A DNA stretch of 64,000 nt, taken from assembly GCA_036346405.1 (NCBI GenBank), contig CM070562.1, positions 68,095,482-68,159,481 on the forward strand, written 5' to 3'. This document shows, piece by piece, positions 42,815 through 54,011 of this stretch (within the stretch, counting starts at the first letter, position 1; every line of letters begins with the position of its first letter). This DNA is from Phyllostachys edulis (taxonomy: Eukaryota > Streptophyta > Magnoliopsida > Poales > Poaceae). The position numbers and the translations under genes were made by a program. The notes under the pieces were generated by a model. It had not been told where the DNA came from. It searched no databases and was given only the letters and a program-made list of their open reading frames with translations.

Positions 42815-43647
42815 GTAACTAGCTCTAGCTACCTACGAACTGAAACACCTGTGCTATGTTTCTTCTACGATATGTCAATATACCTCGTCGCCATGCATGC
42901 TAGTGTTGGACAAGAGTTGCAGACATAGATTCGTTTTACTTGTAACAAAGTGATGGAATTAGTGGAGGGGTCCGATTTAAGAAAATGGGGTTTTACTCTG
43001 ACATTTCATGGAGATGATAGTACGTAACTAATAGCTTCGTAATTTGTTTACTTTCGAATACTCACAGCAAATCATAGCAAACACTCAGCCTTGAAGTTAC
43101 CTTTTTACCTTTAATGAATGGAAGAAGTCCTTACATAGTACATTTCAAAGAATGAATTTGCAAAGAAATGCTGGTCATAGATACAGGAGAAACACAAATC
43201 TTATATATAGCTCAACAGTAACAAACCATTACTCAGAAAAAACAAACTTGCGAAGCAAGAGAGGTAATGTTGATGGGTAACATGAGCCTTATCTAGTCAT
43301 TAAGACGATAGATATCAGTACTTGGGGATGTGGTTTGCACTATCCTTGATGTCATGATCCTTATATTATTAGGGGGTAACCACCTAATTAAGGATTGGTT
43401 GTTTTTTTTTCCTGAGAATTTCTCCTTTTTTTCCTTCTTCGCAATTGTAAACCTGCCACATTGTTTTTTTCTTCTACGTAATAGTTTTTTTCGTGCCGAT
43501 ATTATATCCAAACTGGCATTGTTTGCACAGTGGCTCCAAATTCTTTTATTTTTAGTGTTTTGTGAAAGTTTTTAGCAAAAAACTTACTTGCATATTCCTT
43601 GTTGGTGGCGACTTCCAAAAACAAAAAAATTACAAGGTAATTCACAT
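42815..43647. other. No gene seen
   Basis: AT-rich, with T-runs at 43,400-43,500. Short open frames have no recognisable domain. Confidence 0.4.
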
Positions 43648-43658
43648 CCCTGCTTTAG

Positions 43659-43770
43659 AAAAAGAAAGGAGAATACACGGGAAGAACCGTGTGACCTTTT
43701 GTTTTAAAGAGCATGGGACTTGAACCCTTGTGCTCTACCAGTTCACTAGGCTATGTGGACAATCCTATGC
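43659..43770 (-). mobile_element. Short tRNA-derived SINE (112 bp)
   Basis: On the minus strand an A-box-like TAGCCTAGTGAACTGG and a B-box GGTTCAAGTCC are spaced as in a tRNA promoter. The element ends in a pyrimidine/T-rich tail (CCTTTCTTTTT). It is flanked by 11-bp direct repeats CCCTGCTTTAG (43,648-43,658) and CTCTGCTTTAG (43,771-43,781). Size and T-rich tail resemble rice p-SINE1, but family identity is not established. Confidence 0.72.
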
Positions 43771-43829
43771 CTCTGCTTTAGTGAGGTGCAAATTGCATAA
43801 AACTTTCCTCTCTTTTTTTTTTGATTAAA

Positions 43830-44067
43830 GGAAGACGCACACGCACACATATCATCATGCACACACGCGAGTGCACTCTCTTAGCACACGCATAGAAAGA
43901 CGGAGGCTAGAGATAAATCCATGACATCACATAATTCCTACCGAAAGCGCACTAGTGTGTGCATAAATGTGAGCATTAGAATTTGAATCCTGGTGAGTTG
44001 AGTCATACACCTACAACTCCACCACCCTACCAAGAGGTGGTTCCCAAATAAAACTTTTGTGATTGCA
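43830..44067. repeat. Dispersed repeat, left copy around copia-2
   Basis: CA-rich start (ACGCACACGCACACAT) and an end with TACACCTACAACTCCACCAC..CCAAGAGGTGG. The last ~115 bp recur at 48,411-48,525 after copia-2. Confidence 0.65.
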
Positions 44068-44231
44068 TGTATTAAGAGTCTTGTACATTCTTATATATTC
44101 TCTCTCTCTGTCTTGACCCATGTGGCCCATGTAGCCTACGAGGCTCATGTAAACCTATATCTATATATACCCTCTTAATAATGAATAAGATGCATAGTTG
44201 TGAATAGCTAAATCCTCTTCCTTTTATAACA
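44068..44231 (+). repeat. Copia-2 5' LTR
   Basis: TGTATTAAGAGTCTTG ... TAACA. Its second half (CTATATATACCCTCTTAATA, ATGCATAGTTGTGAATAG) is repeated at 48,340-48,410. Confidence 0.82.
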
Positions 44232-44241
44232 TGGTATCAGA
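44232..44241 (+). other. Copia-2 primer-binding site
   Basis: TGGTATCAGA is the complement of the 3' end of initiator methionine tRNA, the usual primer of plant copia elements. It directly abuts the 5' LTR. Confidence 0.88.
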
Positions 44242-44259
44242 ACCTAGGGTTAGAATTAG

Positions 44260-44990
44260 GTACTAGACCCGGTCCGGCCGCCGCTATCCTCGTCGTCGTG
44301 ACGATGAACCTCCAGCGAGCCACCACCGGCATGCTACCTCTTTTTCCTTTCCCTGTCTCGTGGTTCACCACTTTCCACATCCACCGAGTGTCGGGCTCTT
44401 GGAGCGCTCCTCCGCTCTGCTTCCGTCGCTGCTGACCTCGGTTTGTGCGGACCGGGTTTGGCGTCTCCTTTTGAGCCCGACTCTGCTCTCTCTCCCAGGG
44501 CCGCCACTGGATCGACGGCGCTGCCGCTTTGCCCAAGCCTTCTATAATCTCCTCCCGAGGTACCGCTGTCGGATCAAGGCCGCTGCTCCACCCGGGGCTT
44601 GCTCTGCTCTCCGCCCTGGGGCACCATCGTCGCTCTGCCCAGGCCTGCTCTACTCTCTGTCCGGGGCACCACTGCCAGATCGACGCTCTGCTCTCCGTGA
44701 GACGGGAAGGAGAAACAAGAGGGGATGCGACAAGACTGGTGGAGGCAGCCAGACTAGTGGTGCTCCCCTGCTGGGCTGGTGGTGTTCCCCTGCTTTGATA
44801 GACTGGCTCCTCCCTTGCTCCGACACACTGGTGGTGCTTTGCTCCATGGTGCATTTGCTCCTCCTCGCCGTGTCGCCCTTGACCCCGCCTTAGGTGCCAC
44901 CGATAGTGCTTTAATTTGTTGCTCTGTATTGGGTGCTCTGCTGCGCCATCACCAGTAGCCTCCTCTGCTTTTACTACGCTATTTTCAGAT
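44260..44990 (+). other. Copia-2 GC-rich leader/gag region
   Basis: A GC-rich stretch with overlapping open frames on both strands precedes the gag/pol remnants. A weak gag-like start (MVFKSDDAIASSIVTRFGQI) occurs at about 44,992. No zinc knuckle was found. Confidence 0.4.
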
Positions 44991-47900
44991 CATGGTTTTC
45001 AAAAGTGATGATGCTATTGCTTCTTCTATTGTAACTCGGTTTGGTCAGATACAAACTCAGATAAGCAACCTTTAGGCCTAATTGTGTCAGCTATAGGCAT
45101 CTTCTGGTGGATCCACCGATTTTATTGCACCATCGATCATGTCCTATGTCGGGTGCTTCACTCCCATGGCTGTTGTATCCAGGAGCTTCTTTCCATGTGA
45201 CATCTAATGTATTTTAGCTCACATCATGTCGTCCTGCTGCAAAAGGTACTAAGATTCAGACAATTGATGGAATGCCATGCACCGTCACTCATCAAGGGAC
45301 TCTTTTCACCTCTCACTTCGTAGTTTCAGATGTCTCACTTGTACCTACGCTCTCCATGAATCTCATCTCAAGCAAGTACAACTCCCATATCCTTCCAACT
45401 TTTCTAGATCTGATCATCCCTTTGATTTAGTCTATTCGGATGTTTGGGGGTCCTTCTCCACTTGCTTCGAAGGGTGGTCACAGTTACTATATCATCTTCA
45501 CTGATGACCACACTTGATACACTTGGATTTACTTCATGAAACATTGTTCGCATTTTATTTCCATCTATCGGTCTTTTTCTTAAATGGTCCATACTTAGTT
45601 CTCTTATGTCATTTGTGTTTTTCATTCTGACTCTGGAGGAGAGTATCTTTCATCAGCTTTTCGTTAGTTCCTTTCTTCTAAGGGTAGTCTTCCTCAGCTC
45701 CCGTGTCCTGGTACTCATGCTCAGAATGGTGTTGCTGAGCGCAAGCACCGTTACATCATTAAAACTGCTCGCACTCTTCTCATTTCCTCCTTTGTTCTCT
45801 CTCACTTCTGGGGGGAAGCGGTCTCCATGACGATCTATCTCATCAACCGCCATCCATCTTCCAAGCTTCAGGGCAAGTGTCCTGGTGAGGTCCTGTACAG
45901 AGCACCTACTCGCTATGCTCATCTTCGCATCATTGGGTGTATCTTCCTGGGTTATAGTCCTGAGCATAAGGGCTATCATTACTATGATCCCTCAGCACAT
46001 CGCATTCACATCTCTCGTGATGTGACCTTTGATGAGGGTCGACCATTCTTTTATCATCCTTCTACACATCACACTCTTTCTTCCACAGATTTCATCTCCT
46101 TTTTGTGTCTACCTCTTATTCCTTCACTAGACTTGTCTTCTCCAGATATACCTTCTCGACCAGTTTCACCTTCTAGTGTGTCTCCTCCACCAGCTCTACC
46201 AGTTTCTGACACTTTTACTTTTTCCTTTCACTATAGTTACTGACAAAGAGTTCCTTATGATCCTCATATGTCCATTCTTCTTGAACCTTATGATCATCAG
46301 TCCTCCTCTCCTCCACTTGACCCTCTAGCCAGTACTATGGACTCTGTTGATCGTTATACTACATCACCGTATGCCCTATATGATCATTAATCTATTTAGG
46401 CACCAGAGAGATGGGATTTTTCTCGTACATGTGTAGTATCTGAGCCGAGTACCTATCAGGAGACAGCTAGTATACCTGAGTGGCAGTTGGCTATGACAGA
46501 GGAGCTTACAACATGAGAGTGTACAGACACTTGGGATCTTATTTCGCTACCATCTAGAGCTACTCCTATAACTTGTAAGTGGGTGTACAAAGTAAAGACC
46601 AAGTTAGATAGTTTAATGGAGCGATACAAGACTCGTCTTATTTCAAGAGATTTTCAACAGGCTTATGGTCGAGATTATGATGAGACTTTTGCTCCAGTTG
46701 CTCATATGACTCAGTCTGTACTCTCATTGTTGTTAAAGTGGTACGTTCGTGAACTATATCTCAGATGTATGTCAAGAATGTCTTTCTTCACGGTGATCTA
46801 TATGAGGAGGTTTATATGTAGCCACCCCTAGGTGTTGAGGCTCCTACAGGCTTTGTTTGTCGTCTTAGGCGTGCTCTATATTAGGGGTGAAAATAGGACA
46901 GGTTTTTCCCACTCGATCCGGACCCGGATCTGGGCGGGACCAGATTTGGGAAGACAATTTAAAATCTGGTTGGGTCTGGGACGGGATCAAGATAGTTTAA
47001 TCCGGATTCGGTGTCGGATTTGGAGCAAGCAATATCTGGGAAATTCGGGGCGAGACCCGGATATCGGGAGGATTCTTATCTGGATATCCAGAAAACAAGT
47101 CTAGGAGGCAACTTGGCCCAGGCGCCCAGCTCAGCCCATCGTCCAACGAGACAACACTCCAACACCCCTAACCCTAACCAGCCGTTGACGCTCGACGCCG
47201 CACCATAGACCACACCCATCCTCCTGTCCTCCGCTACCGCCATACCGTCTCCGCCCCCCGCCACCGCATCCCCCTCCTTCGCCCGACTGCCCCTACCGTC
47301 GCTCCCTCCTCCGCCCGACTGCCCTTGTCACCGCTCCCTCCTCCACCCGATTGCACCGGTCGTCGCTCCCTCCTCCTCCCAACTTCCCCTACCTCCGTAT
47401 CTCCCGCCGCCGCTTCCTCCTCTGCCCCCGCTACTGATCCCTCCTCCACCCAACTACCGTCGCCGCCACATTCTTCTCTGTCCGATTGCCCCCATGGCCT
47501 TTTTTACTGTACCTTTTTTATCATCGCATAATTTACACTGTGTTACTGATTCTTGATGTATGAATATGGTGCCTCATCAACATTGCATCTTGAAATATTC
47601 GTGGGTACATGGGCATGCCTGCGGGCGACGGGTATGGGTGAGGTTCTTCACTCGTCGTCTTTCGCGGGTATGCCCGTAGGGGGAAATCGGGGTTGCGGGC
47701 ATGGGTATGGGCAAGCACTACTCGTGCCCACCGTGCCCAATTGTCATCCCTAGTCCAGACATCTGTTCTATGCCAGTTCGACTCAGCTTTAACTCCACAC
47801 TTACTTTGATTCCACTTGGACGAGTGATCCTATTGATCGACGATCTATCACTTGCTACTGCATCTCTCTTGGTACTTCGCTCATTGCTTAGAAATCCAAG

Positions 47901-48218
47901 AAGCAGACTGTGGTGTCACGCTCTAGTGCAGAGGCTGAGCTTTGAGCCCTTGCCACCGTCACCTCAGAGATCGTTTGGCTTCGATGGCTTTTGGTAGATC
48001 TTGATGTTCTTTGTGACAATTCTGCACCTTTATTTTGTGACAATACAAATGTCATTCAGATTGCTAGTGATCCAGTCAAGCATAAGTTGACAAAGTATAT
48101 TAGTGTTGATGCATTATTCACACGGTCTCACTGTCACCAGTCGACCATCGACCTCCAGTATATACCCTCAGAGTTTCAAGTTGCAGATTTCTTCATTAAG
48201 CCTCTGACTCGAGAATAG
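44991..48218 (+). pseudogene. Copia-2 pol, decayed
   Basis: Blocks in several frames: integrase (DLVYSDVWGSFSTCFEGW at about 45,427; AQNGVAERK equivalent at about 45,720; LINRHPSSKLQGKCPGEVL at about 45,840; FLGYSPEHKGYHYYDPS at about 45,945), reverse transcriptase (MERYKTRLISRDFQQAYGRDYDETF at about 46,617; LHGDLYEEVYM at about 46,790; RRALY at about 46,870, where the hAT-like insertion begins), and after the insertion RNase H (SRSSAEAELRAL at about 47,910; HKLTKYISVDALF at about 48,080; VADFFIKPLTRE at about 48,180). Many stops and shifts remain. The catalytic YVDD segment is lost with the insertion. Confidence 0.85.
46882..47752. mobile_element. hAT-like insertion in copia-2 RT
   Basis: It starts TAGGGGTGAAAATAGGAC and ends (reverse complement) TAGGGATGACAATTGGGCAC. 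Its last ~200 bp, read on the minus strand, match the left end of the hAT element at 50,134 (GGGCACGGTGGGCACG, CCCACGAATATTT, ACATCAAGAATC). The flanking octamers (CTCTATAT, GTCCAGAC) differ, and the RT segment after RRALY is missing, so a deletion or a second event is involved. The GC-rich interior (47,200-47,470) is non-coding. Confidence 0.65.
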
Positions 48219-48332
48219 CATCGGTTTCATTTGGCCCATGTAACCCAGAAGGCCCATGTAACCCTAAGTTGCAGATTTCTTCATTAAGCCTCAGACTCGA
48301 GAACAACATCGGTTTCATTTGGCCTATGTAAC
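48178..48332 (+). repeat. 88-bp tandem duplication at the copia-2 3' end
   Basis: AAGTTGCAGATTTCTTCATT ... GGTTTCATTTGGCC occurs at 48,178 and again at 48,266 with few changes. Confidence 0.85.
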
Positions 48333-48410
48333 TTTATGTCTATATATACCCTCTTAATAATGAATAAGATGCATAGTTGTGAATAGAAAAATCCTCTTCC
48401 TTTTCTAACA

Positions 48411-48525
48411 GCACGCACTAGGATTTAAATCCTGATTGGCAAATCATACACCTATAACTCCACCACCCTACCAAGAGGTAGTTCCCAAATAAAACTTTCG
48501 TGACTGCATTAGTTCAACTATCTGA
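48411..48525. repeat. Dispersed repeat, right copy around copia-2
   Basis: ATACACCTATAACTCCACCACC..CCAAGAGGTAGTTCCC matches 43,990-44,060. It starts upstream of the point where the left copy ends, so the flank is duplicated by far more than a normal 5-bp target duplication. Confidence 0.75.
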
Positions 48526-48554
48526 ACATAATATAGCTTAGACTAATTAACATA

Positions 48555-48700
48555 CCTGCAACATGAAAAGAAAGGGATCGACTTCTTCAATAACGCGGCT
48601 GCAGCACTTCTGTAGACATTTTCAACACAAGTTGCATTTACTTATGGAATATGTTCAATCACACATCCTTCTGGTCCAACCATCTTAGCAAAAGAGGATG
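48555..48700 (-). pseudogene. Protein-L-isoaspartate methyltransferase (PIMT) relic exon
   Basis: The minus strand encodes FAKMVGPEGCVIEHIP, a stop, then VNATCVENVYRSAAAALLK. This matches the conserved PIMT segment that follows the AdoMet-binding motif (ALMVGPEG-(x)-GIEHIPELV--S-ENV-RSAA). A good donor (CAG|GTATGT) ends the exon at about 48,555. PIMT repairs isoaspartyl residues in aged proteins. The in-frame TAA, the missing AdoMet motif I and the lack of other exons indicate a relic. The tandem duplication starts 90 bp further right and does not include this exon. Confidence 0.7.
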
Positions 48701-50133
48701 TTAGGGAGCCACTCCCTACAAGATTATCGCAGTTTGATATTATGACAGGGGCTGAAGAGTTCGGGAAGCTCGACAGTTAGGGAATAGTTAAGGTACACAG
48801 CTCAAATATTTGAATCCTGAATTCCTGATACCTCAGGATACGCTGTTGTTTTTGAGTTTCTAACCTTGACCGGCATACGCAACACGAACTGGGCACCAAA
48901 TTGCAATTGCCTGTACACAACAAATTGCTGATGCTAAACCGAAACACTATTTTGTCATGTTTTCATGAAGGTACTCAAATTCAGCAGCACAAGATTTACT
49001 TGTACCAGATCAGGTCCCAGTTTACCCCAAAAAAAAAAGCTACAAAACTCCCACACCTTGTTTGTTTTGAGTTTTGACCTCAAATTTTGCATCAGTAAAA
49101 ATAACTATAGGATTTTCATTTTTTTATCTATACAAAATTCCGACAAGTATCGATAATTTCATACAGGAAAGTCAGAGATCTAGTCACCAAGAATTCAATG
49201 AAAGATTTAACAAAACTACAGAGATGTCTAGCACTGTACAAATTCCTGTTGGATCTTTACTGAAGGATCTCCATGCAAAAACTGCTCATCCGTACATGGT
49301 ACCAGGAATAATTGCATTTGCAGCAACATAGTATTTCAGGAATTGATGAAGAAACTAGACTAAAGACTAATTGCATGGTGATCCCACCAGCAACCTGAAA
49401 TGTTCTCATTGGAGAAATATGATCCGTTTGGTATCTATTGACTATTTGTCCCTCAGCATAAATAAGGTGTATAACTGTTGCTGTAACTTCCAAAACATGT
49501 TTATAATTCAAAGTTGCACGCCATCAACAGGGCCAAAGAATCAACACAAGATATAGTTCATAGCCCAATGCATAGGTCAAGGCAAGCAGTAGCTAAAACA
49601 GAAGATTTTTTTTTCTTTTGATCATCAGGCTCTGGCTACCTGTCCTTGTTTATGCTACAGATTGAGATGAATCACTTGCGTGCACTTGATGGAGTTCAAA
49701 ATTCATTGGCGGCCAGGATCAAAATGGTGATCCCTGGATTCATATGACGCAATGTGCGTATGGATTCGATTTTTATGAGGAAGATAAGCACATAGTCATC
49801 AACAGGGAAATCAAAGGTGACGCTGTATGGAAGAATTAAACATAAAATCTTAAAGCTAAATCACCAAAAATTTCCAACAAGGTGTGAATAGATGGTCAGA
49901 AAGGATGGCATGGGCATTTGGGACTATAGCCAGCGCAGGCAAATATTGATTCACAACTGATTGATCCAATGCATGAATGCAGCATCCAAAAAGTAATGGT
50001 GAAACTAGGATCTCTAGAAGCAGCCACCACTCAATCTTGTTCGAAGTAACGGAGGAGCAAGTGGATGGAGTCTGGAACCAACAAAGAGTAGCAACGCGAG
50101 GGCACGCACCAGCCGCACACGGTGGACCAGGAT

Positions 50134-52539
50134 TAGGGATGGCAATCGGGCACGGTGGGCACGGGTAGCGCTCATCCATACCTATGCCCACGACCCTGAA
50201 CCCCCCTGGGTATGCCTGCGAAGGACGACAGACAAAGAACCTCATCCATGCCTGTTGCCCGCGGGTATACCCATATACCCACGAATATTTAAAAATGTAA
50301 TCTGGATGAGGCAAAATAATCCCACATCAAGAATCAGCAACAAATTCAAGATTGAACAGTGTGTCACACTGTTTGCTACATCAAGAATCAGCCATTTATT
50401 CATATGCATTCAAGATTGGTGCACAATTAAAGAATCACACTGTTTGTAAAAAATGGCTGATTCACACATTCAAGATTGAACAGTGCAGCACTAAAATGGA
50501 AATACATGGCCGGTTTAAGATTGAACAGTGCAACACACAGTCACAGAGGCCTAAGTTTAAGATTGAGCCTTGAGAAGATTGCACATGTTGGCTACTATTT
50601 CCTAGAGTCGTCATCTTACAGTTGTACACAAATATGAGAGTTGATGGTAAGATTGCCCATGTTGGTTCAGATGACTATTAATGGATAAAATTCATGGTTC
50701 AGAACTTCAGGCTGCAAAGCAAGAGGCAAAGCATTAAGTACTTCCAACTCCACATTCCATTAATTGCAACGGTTATGTAGATAAAAGCATCCAGTTTGGT
50801 CTGGGTCATCTCACTCAACATGACAATTGAAAGGAAAAGCAGCCAGGAACTATGACTATCAAATTTAGCAAATCATACACAGATCTGATATATATTATTC
50901 AATGCTCGTAAATCCCTGACGCATCGTGGGTCTCTAGGAAAATGTTCTCAGAACACAGCCAAACACCCATTGTGCAATTGAGCTAACGTTAACAGTTTTA
51001 GACACTAAACAGCATGTAATTCAGTATAAATGGTATTGACCAACAAGGGTGGAGAGACTCGTCAATCCCCCAGCCTCTTGGAATGCAAAACGATGCATTG
51101 GATCTAACCCCGGATCACATCACTCAATGTAAATTGACAGATCCGACCCTTAAGTGACAGCAAACCACACCGCAACAACCCCTGGCCAAACGACCGGCCT
51201 AGCCCGGCTACTATTCATGCCGTGCTAGGCCGGCCCACGAGCCGGGGTGACGGTCCTGACACGGTCCATCACCCTTTTGTGCCGTGCCGTGCCGGCATGG
51301 CCCGTTTAGCCCATCGGGCCAAATGTGGCCCGTTTAGCCCATCGGGCCAAATGTGGCCCGTTTAGCCTATTTGGCCCGATAGAATTAAAAAAATCAAGAA
51401 AATACAAAACAATTCCAGAAAAATGTGTAAAGTAGACATGAAAACTGAAAAAAAATGAGACAACCATATTGAAAATGTAATAGAATTTTATTAATGTTCA
51501 AATAGCTAGCTCGTTAAAACATTTGTCATTTAGCTCATAAGACATGAAAAATTGAAAAACAATTCTAGAATATATATATATATATATAAACCAAATTAAA
51601 ATTATATATACTTATAAAATGAACTATATAAAATTTAAAAACTACAAAATAAAACCATATAAGTATTAAAAATGGAAATAAAATCATATAAATGTTAATA
51701 AATAAAAATAAAATTATATACGTATATTAAAACAGTGTCGTGCTTAACGTGACGTGCCGTGTCGGTCCGTCATGCCGGGGTGCCGGTCCAAGCACGGCCT
51801 AGGCTATCGTGCTATATCGGCCTGACCCGTGAATAGTGTCATGCTGTGCCGACCCGGGTCGGGCCAACAGTATCATGTTTTGTGCTAGCCCAACAGGCAC
51901 GGCCCGTTTGGCCAGCTCTAAACAACCCCAAATCTAAATCCACAAACCAAAAGCGGGGACATAACACAATCGACAGATCAGATCCAGTGCGCTAACCTTA
52001 TCGCCGGAGCGGTACAACGTGAGCAGCTTTACCGCCTGCAACGACGTGGCCATGTGGCCACGGAGTAGTCGATCTCGCTGATCACCAGCTGTGCGGAGCC
52101 ACACGCTAACGTACACGGATCAGACCAGCCAAACGTACCCCCAAATCATGGCGAGTCGTTGCAAGGACTGGGAGGACATGGAACTAGGAAGCAGTCGGAC
52201 GGGAGGAGCATGAGATGGATCTGGAGTGGCGGCTGGGAATCGGGGATTCAGGGCTTGGGGAGAGGGAGAATGGTGAGTGGTGAGTACTGAGTAGTGGAGT
52301 GAGTGACCGAGACATCGAGCGACTGCTAGGGTTTTAGTGGTAGACGGGTAGTATTGGTTGTGGGTAAAATTGTGAGACGGGTATGGTGGAGCTTACACGT
52401 ATATGTCCGTGCCTGTTTATCCGATGGGTAGAGAATTTCTCCCATTTTCATACCCGTAGAAAAAAAACAGCCTATGGCTATCTCTATTAGGATATTTACC
52501 CGCGGACACACGGGTAATCGGGCACAATTGTCATCCCTA
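50134..52539. mobile_element. hAT-type non-autonomous element (2,406 bp)
   Basis: Terminal inverted repeats are TAGGGATGGCAAT and TAGGGATGACAAT. A perfect 8-bp target duplication ACCAGGAT is present (50,126-50,133 and 52,540-52,547). Unit B of the tandem duplication holds the empty site (GGACCGGGATGCAGCG at about 53,979), which proves the boundaries. The interior is AT-rich, non-coding, and contains a second nested hAT element. Confidence 0.95.
51183..51921. mobile_element. Nested hAT MITE (739 bp)
   Basis: Flanked by the 8-bp duplication ACAACCCC (51,175-51,182 and 51,922-51,929). The ends carry CTGGCCAAACGACCGG-type and (reverse complement) TTAGAGCTGGCCAAACGG repeats. The left end seems to have lost the first few bases. 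It contains a tandem pair of GTTTAGCCCATCGGGCCAAA units and a TA microsatellite at 51,573. Confidence 0.85.
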
Positions 52540-52597
52540 ACCAGGATGCAGCGTCGAGGACGAGGAGCCACCGTGCACTAGAAGCAACTCTGGTTAA

Positions 52598-54011
52598 TAA
52601 GGCACACAGCTCAAATATTTGAATCCTGAATTCCTGGTACCTCAGGATACGCTGTTGTTTTTGAGTCTTCATTTAACAGAACAATACGATACAGAGAACA
52701 ACTTGACAAAATAGTGTCTCCTTGGGATGGAGTTTCTGACCTTGACCGGCACACGCAACACGAACTGGGCACCAAATTGCAATTGCCTGTACACAGCAAA
52801 TTGCTGATGCTAAACCGAAACACTATTTTGTCATGTTTTCATGAAGGTACTCAAATTCAGCAGCATAGGATTGACTTGTACCAGATCAGGTCCCAGTTTA
52901 CAAAAAAAAAGGCTACAAAACTTCAACACCTTGTTTGTTTTGAGTTTTGACCTCAAATTATGCACCAGTAAAAATAACTATAGGATTTTAATTTTTTTTA
53001 TCTATACAAAATTCCGACAAGTATCGATAATTTCCTATAGGAAAGTCAGAGATCTAGTTACCAAGAATTCAATGAAAGATTTAACAAAACTACAGAGATG
53101 TCTAGCACTGTACAAATTCCTGTTGGATCTTTACTGAAGGATCTCCATGCAAAAACTGCTCATCCCTACATGGTATAGGAATAATTACATTTGCAGCAAC
53201 AAAGTACTTCAGGAATTGCTGAAGAAACTAGACTAAAGACTAATTGCATGGTGATTCCACCAGCAACCTGAAATGTTCTTATTGGAGAAATATGATCCGT
53301 TTGGTATCTATTGACTATTTGTCCCTCAGCATAAATAAGGTGTATAGCTGTTGCTGTAACTTCCAAAACATGTTTATAATTCAAAGTTGCACACCATCAA
53401 CAGGGCCAAAGAATCAACACAAGATAGAGTTCACAGCCCAATGTATAGGTCAAGGCAAGCAGTAGCTAAAACAGAAGATTTTTTTTTCTTTTGATCATCA
53501 GGCTACTGGCTACCTGTCCTTGTTTATGCTACAGATTGAGATGAATCACTTGCGTGCACTTGATGGAGTTCTTTTGATGAAGTTTGACTCTCAAATGCAA
53601 CTGCTCGTGATTATTCATTGGCGGCCAGGATCAAAATGGTGATCCCTGGATTCATATTACGCAATGTGCGTATGGATTCGATTTTTATGAGGAAGATAAG
53701 CACATAGTCATCAACAGGGAAATCAAAGGTGACCCTGTATGGAAGAATGGTCAGAAAGGATGGCATGGGCATTTGGGACTATAGCCGGCGCAGGCAAATA
53801 TTGATTCACAACTGATTGATCCAATGCATGAATGCGGCATCCGAAAAGTAATGGTGAAACTAGGATCTCTTGAAGCAGCCGCCACTCATCTTGTTCGAAG
53901 TAATGGAGGAGCAAGTGGATGGAGTCTGGAACCAACAAAGAGTAGCAACGCGAGGGCACGCACCAGCCGCGCACGGTGGACCGGGATGCAGCGTCGAGGT
54001 CGAGGAGCCAC
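52598..54011. repeat. Tandem duplication unit B
   Basis: Direct repeat of unit A. It starts TAAGGCACACAGCTCAAAT and ends CGAGGAGCCAC. Between the units lies a ~27-bp spacer (CGTGCACTAGAAGCAACTCT) that resembles VPS20 intron 1 at about 56,650. Confidence 0.9.

Larger units (their letters stand above)
44068..48410 (+). mobile_element. Copia-2, decayed Ty1/copia retrotransposon
   Basis: The 5' LTR at 44,068-44,231 ends TAACA and is followed directly by the primer-binding site TGGTATCAGA (44,232). Integrase, reverse transcriptase and RNase H remains follow in order on the plus strand. A 3' LTR remnant at 48,321-48,410 ends TTTTCTAACA. The first part of the 3' LTR is missing and replaced by an 88-bp tandem duplication of the end of pol (48,178 and 48,266). 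An 871-bp hAT-like insertion disrupts the RT. Confidence 0.87.
48789..52571. repeat. Tandem duplication unit A (with a hAT inserted)
   Basis: 48,789-50,133 plus 52,548-52,571 match unit B (52,598-54,011) at high identity. Unit A has lost two short segments present in unit B (about 57 bp after 48,857 and about 35 bp near 49,700) and has ~57 extra bp near 49,850. On the minus strand both copies keep YKHVLEVTAT-IHLIYAEGQI and FTFDFPVDDYVLIFLIKIESIRTLR-like open segments. I do not recognise these as a known protein. Confidence 0.88.

Noticed and set aside
43690..43760. Functional tRNA gene
   Set aside because: A- and B-box-like motifs are present, but no cloverleaf with anticodon arm can be drawn. 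Flanking direct repeats and a T-rich tail show a SINE.
44237..44893. Overlapping ~180-205 codon frames on both strands in the copia-2 leader
   Set aside because: GC-rich leader between the primer-binding site and pol. No gag motif or zinc knuckle in either frame.
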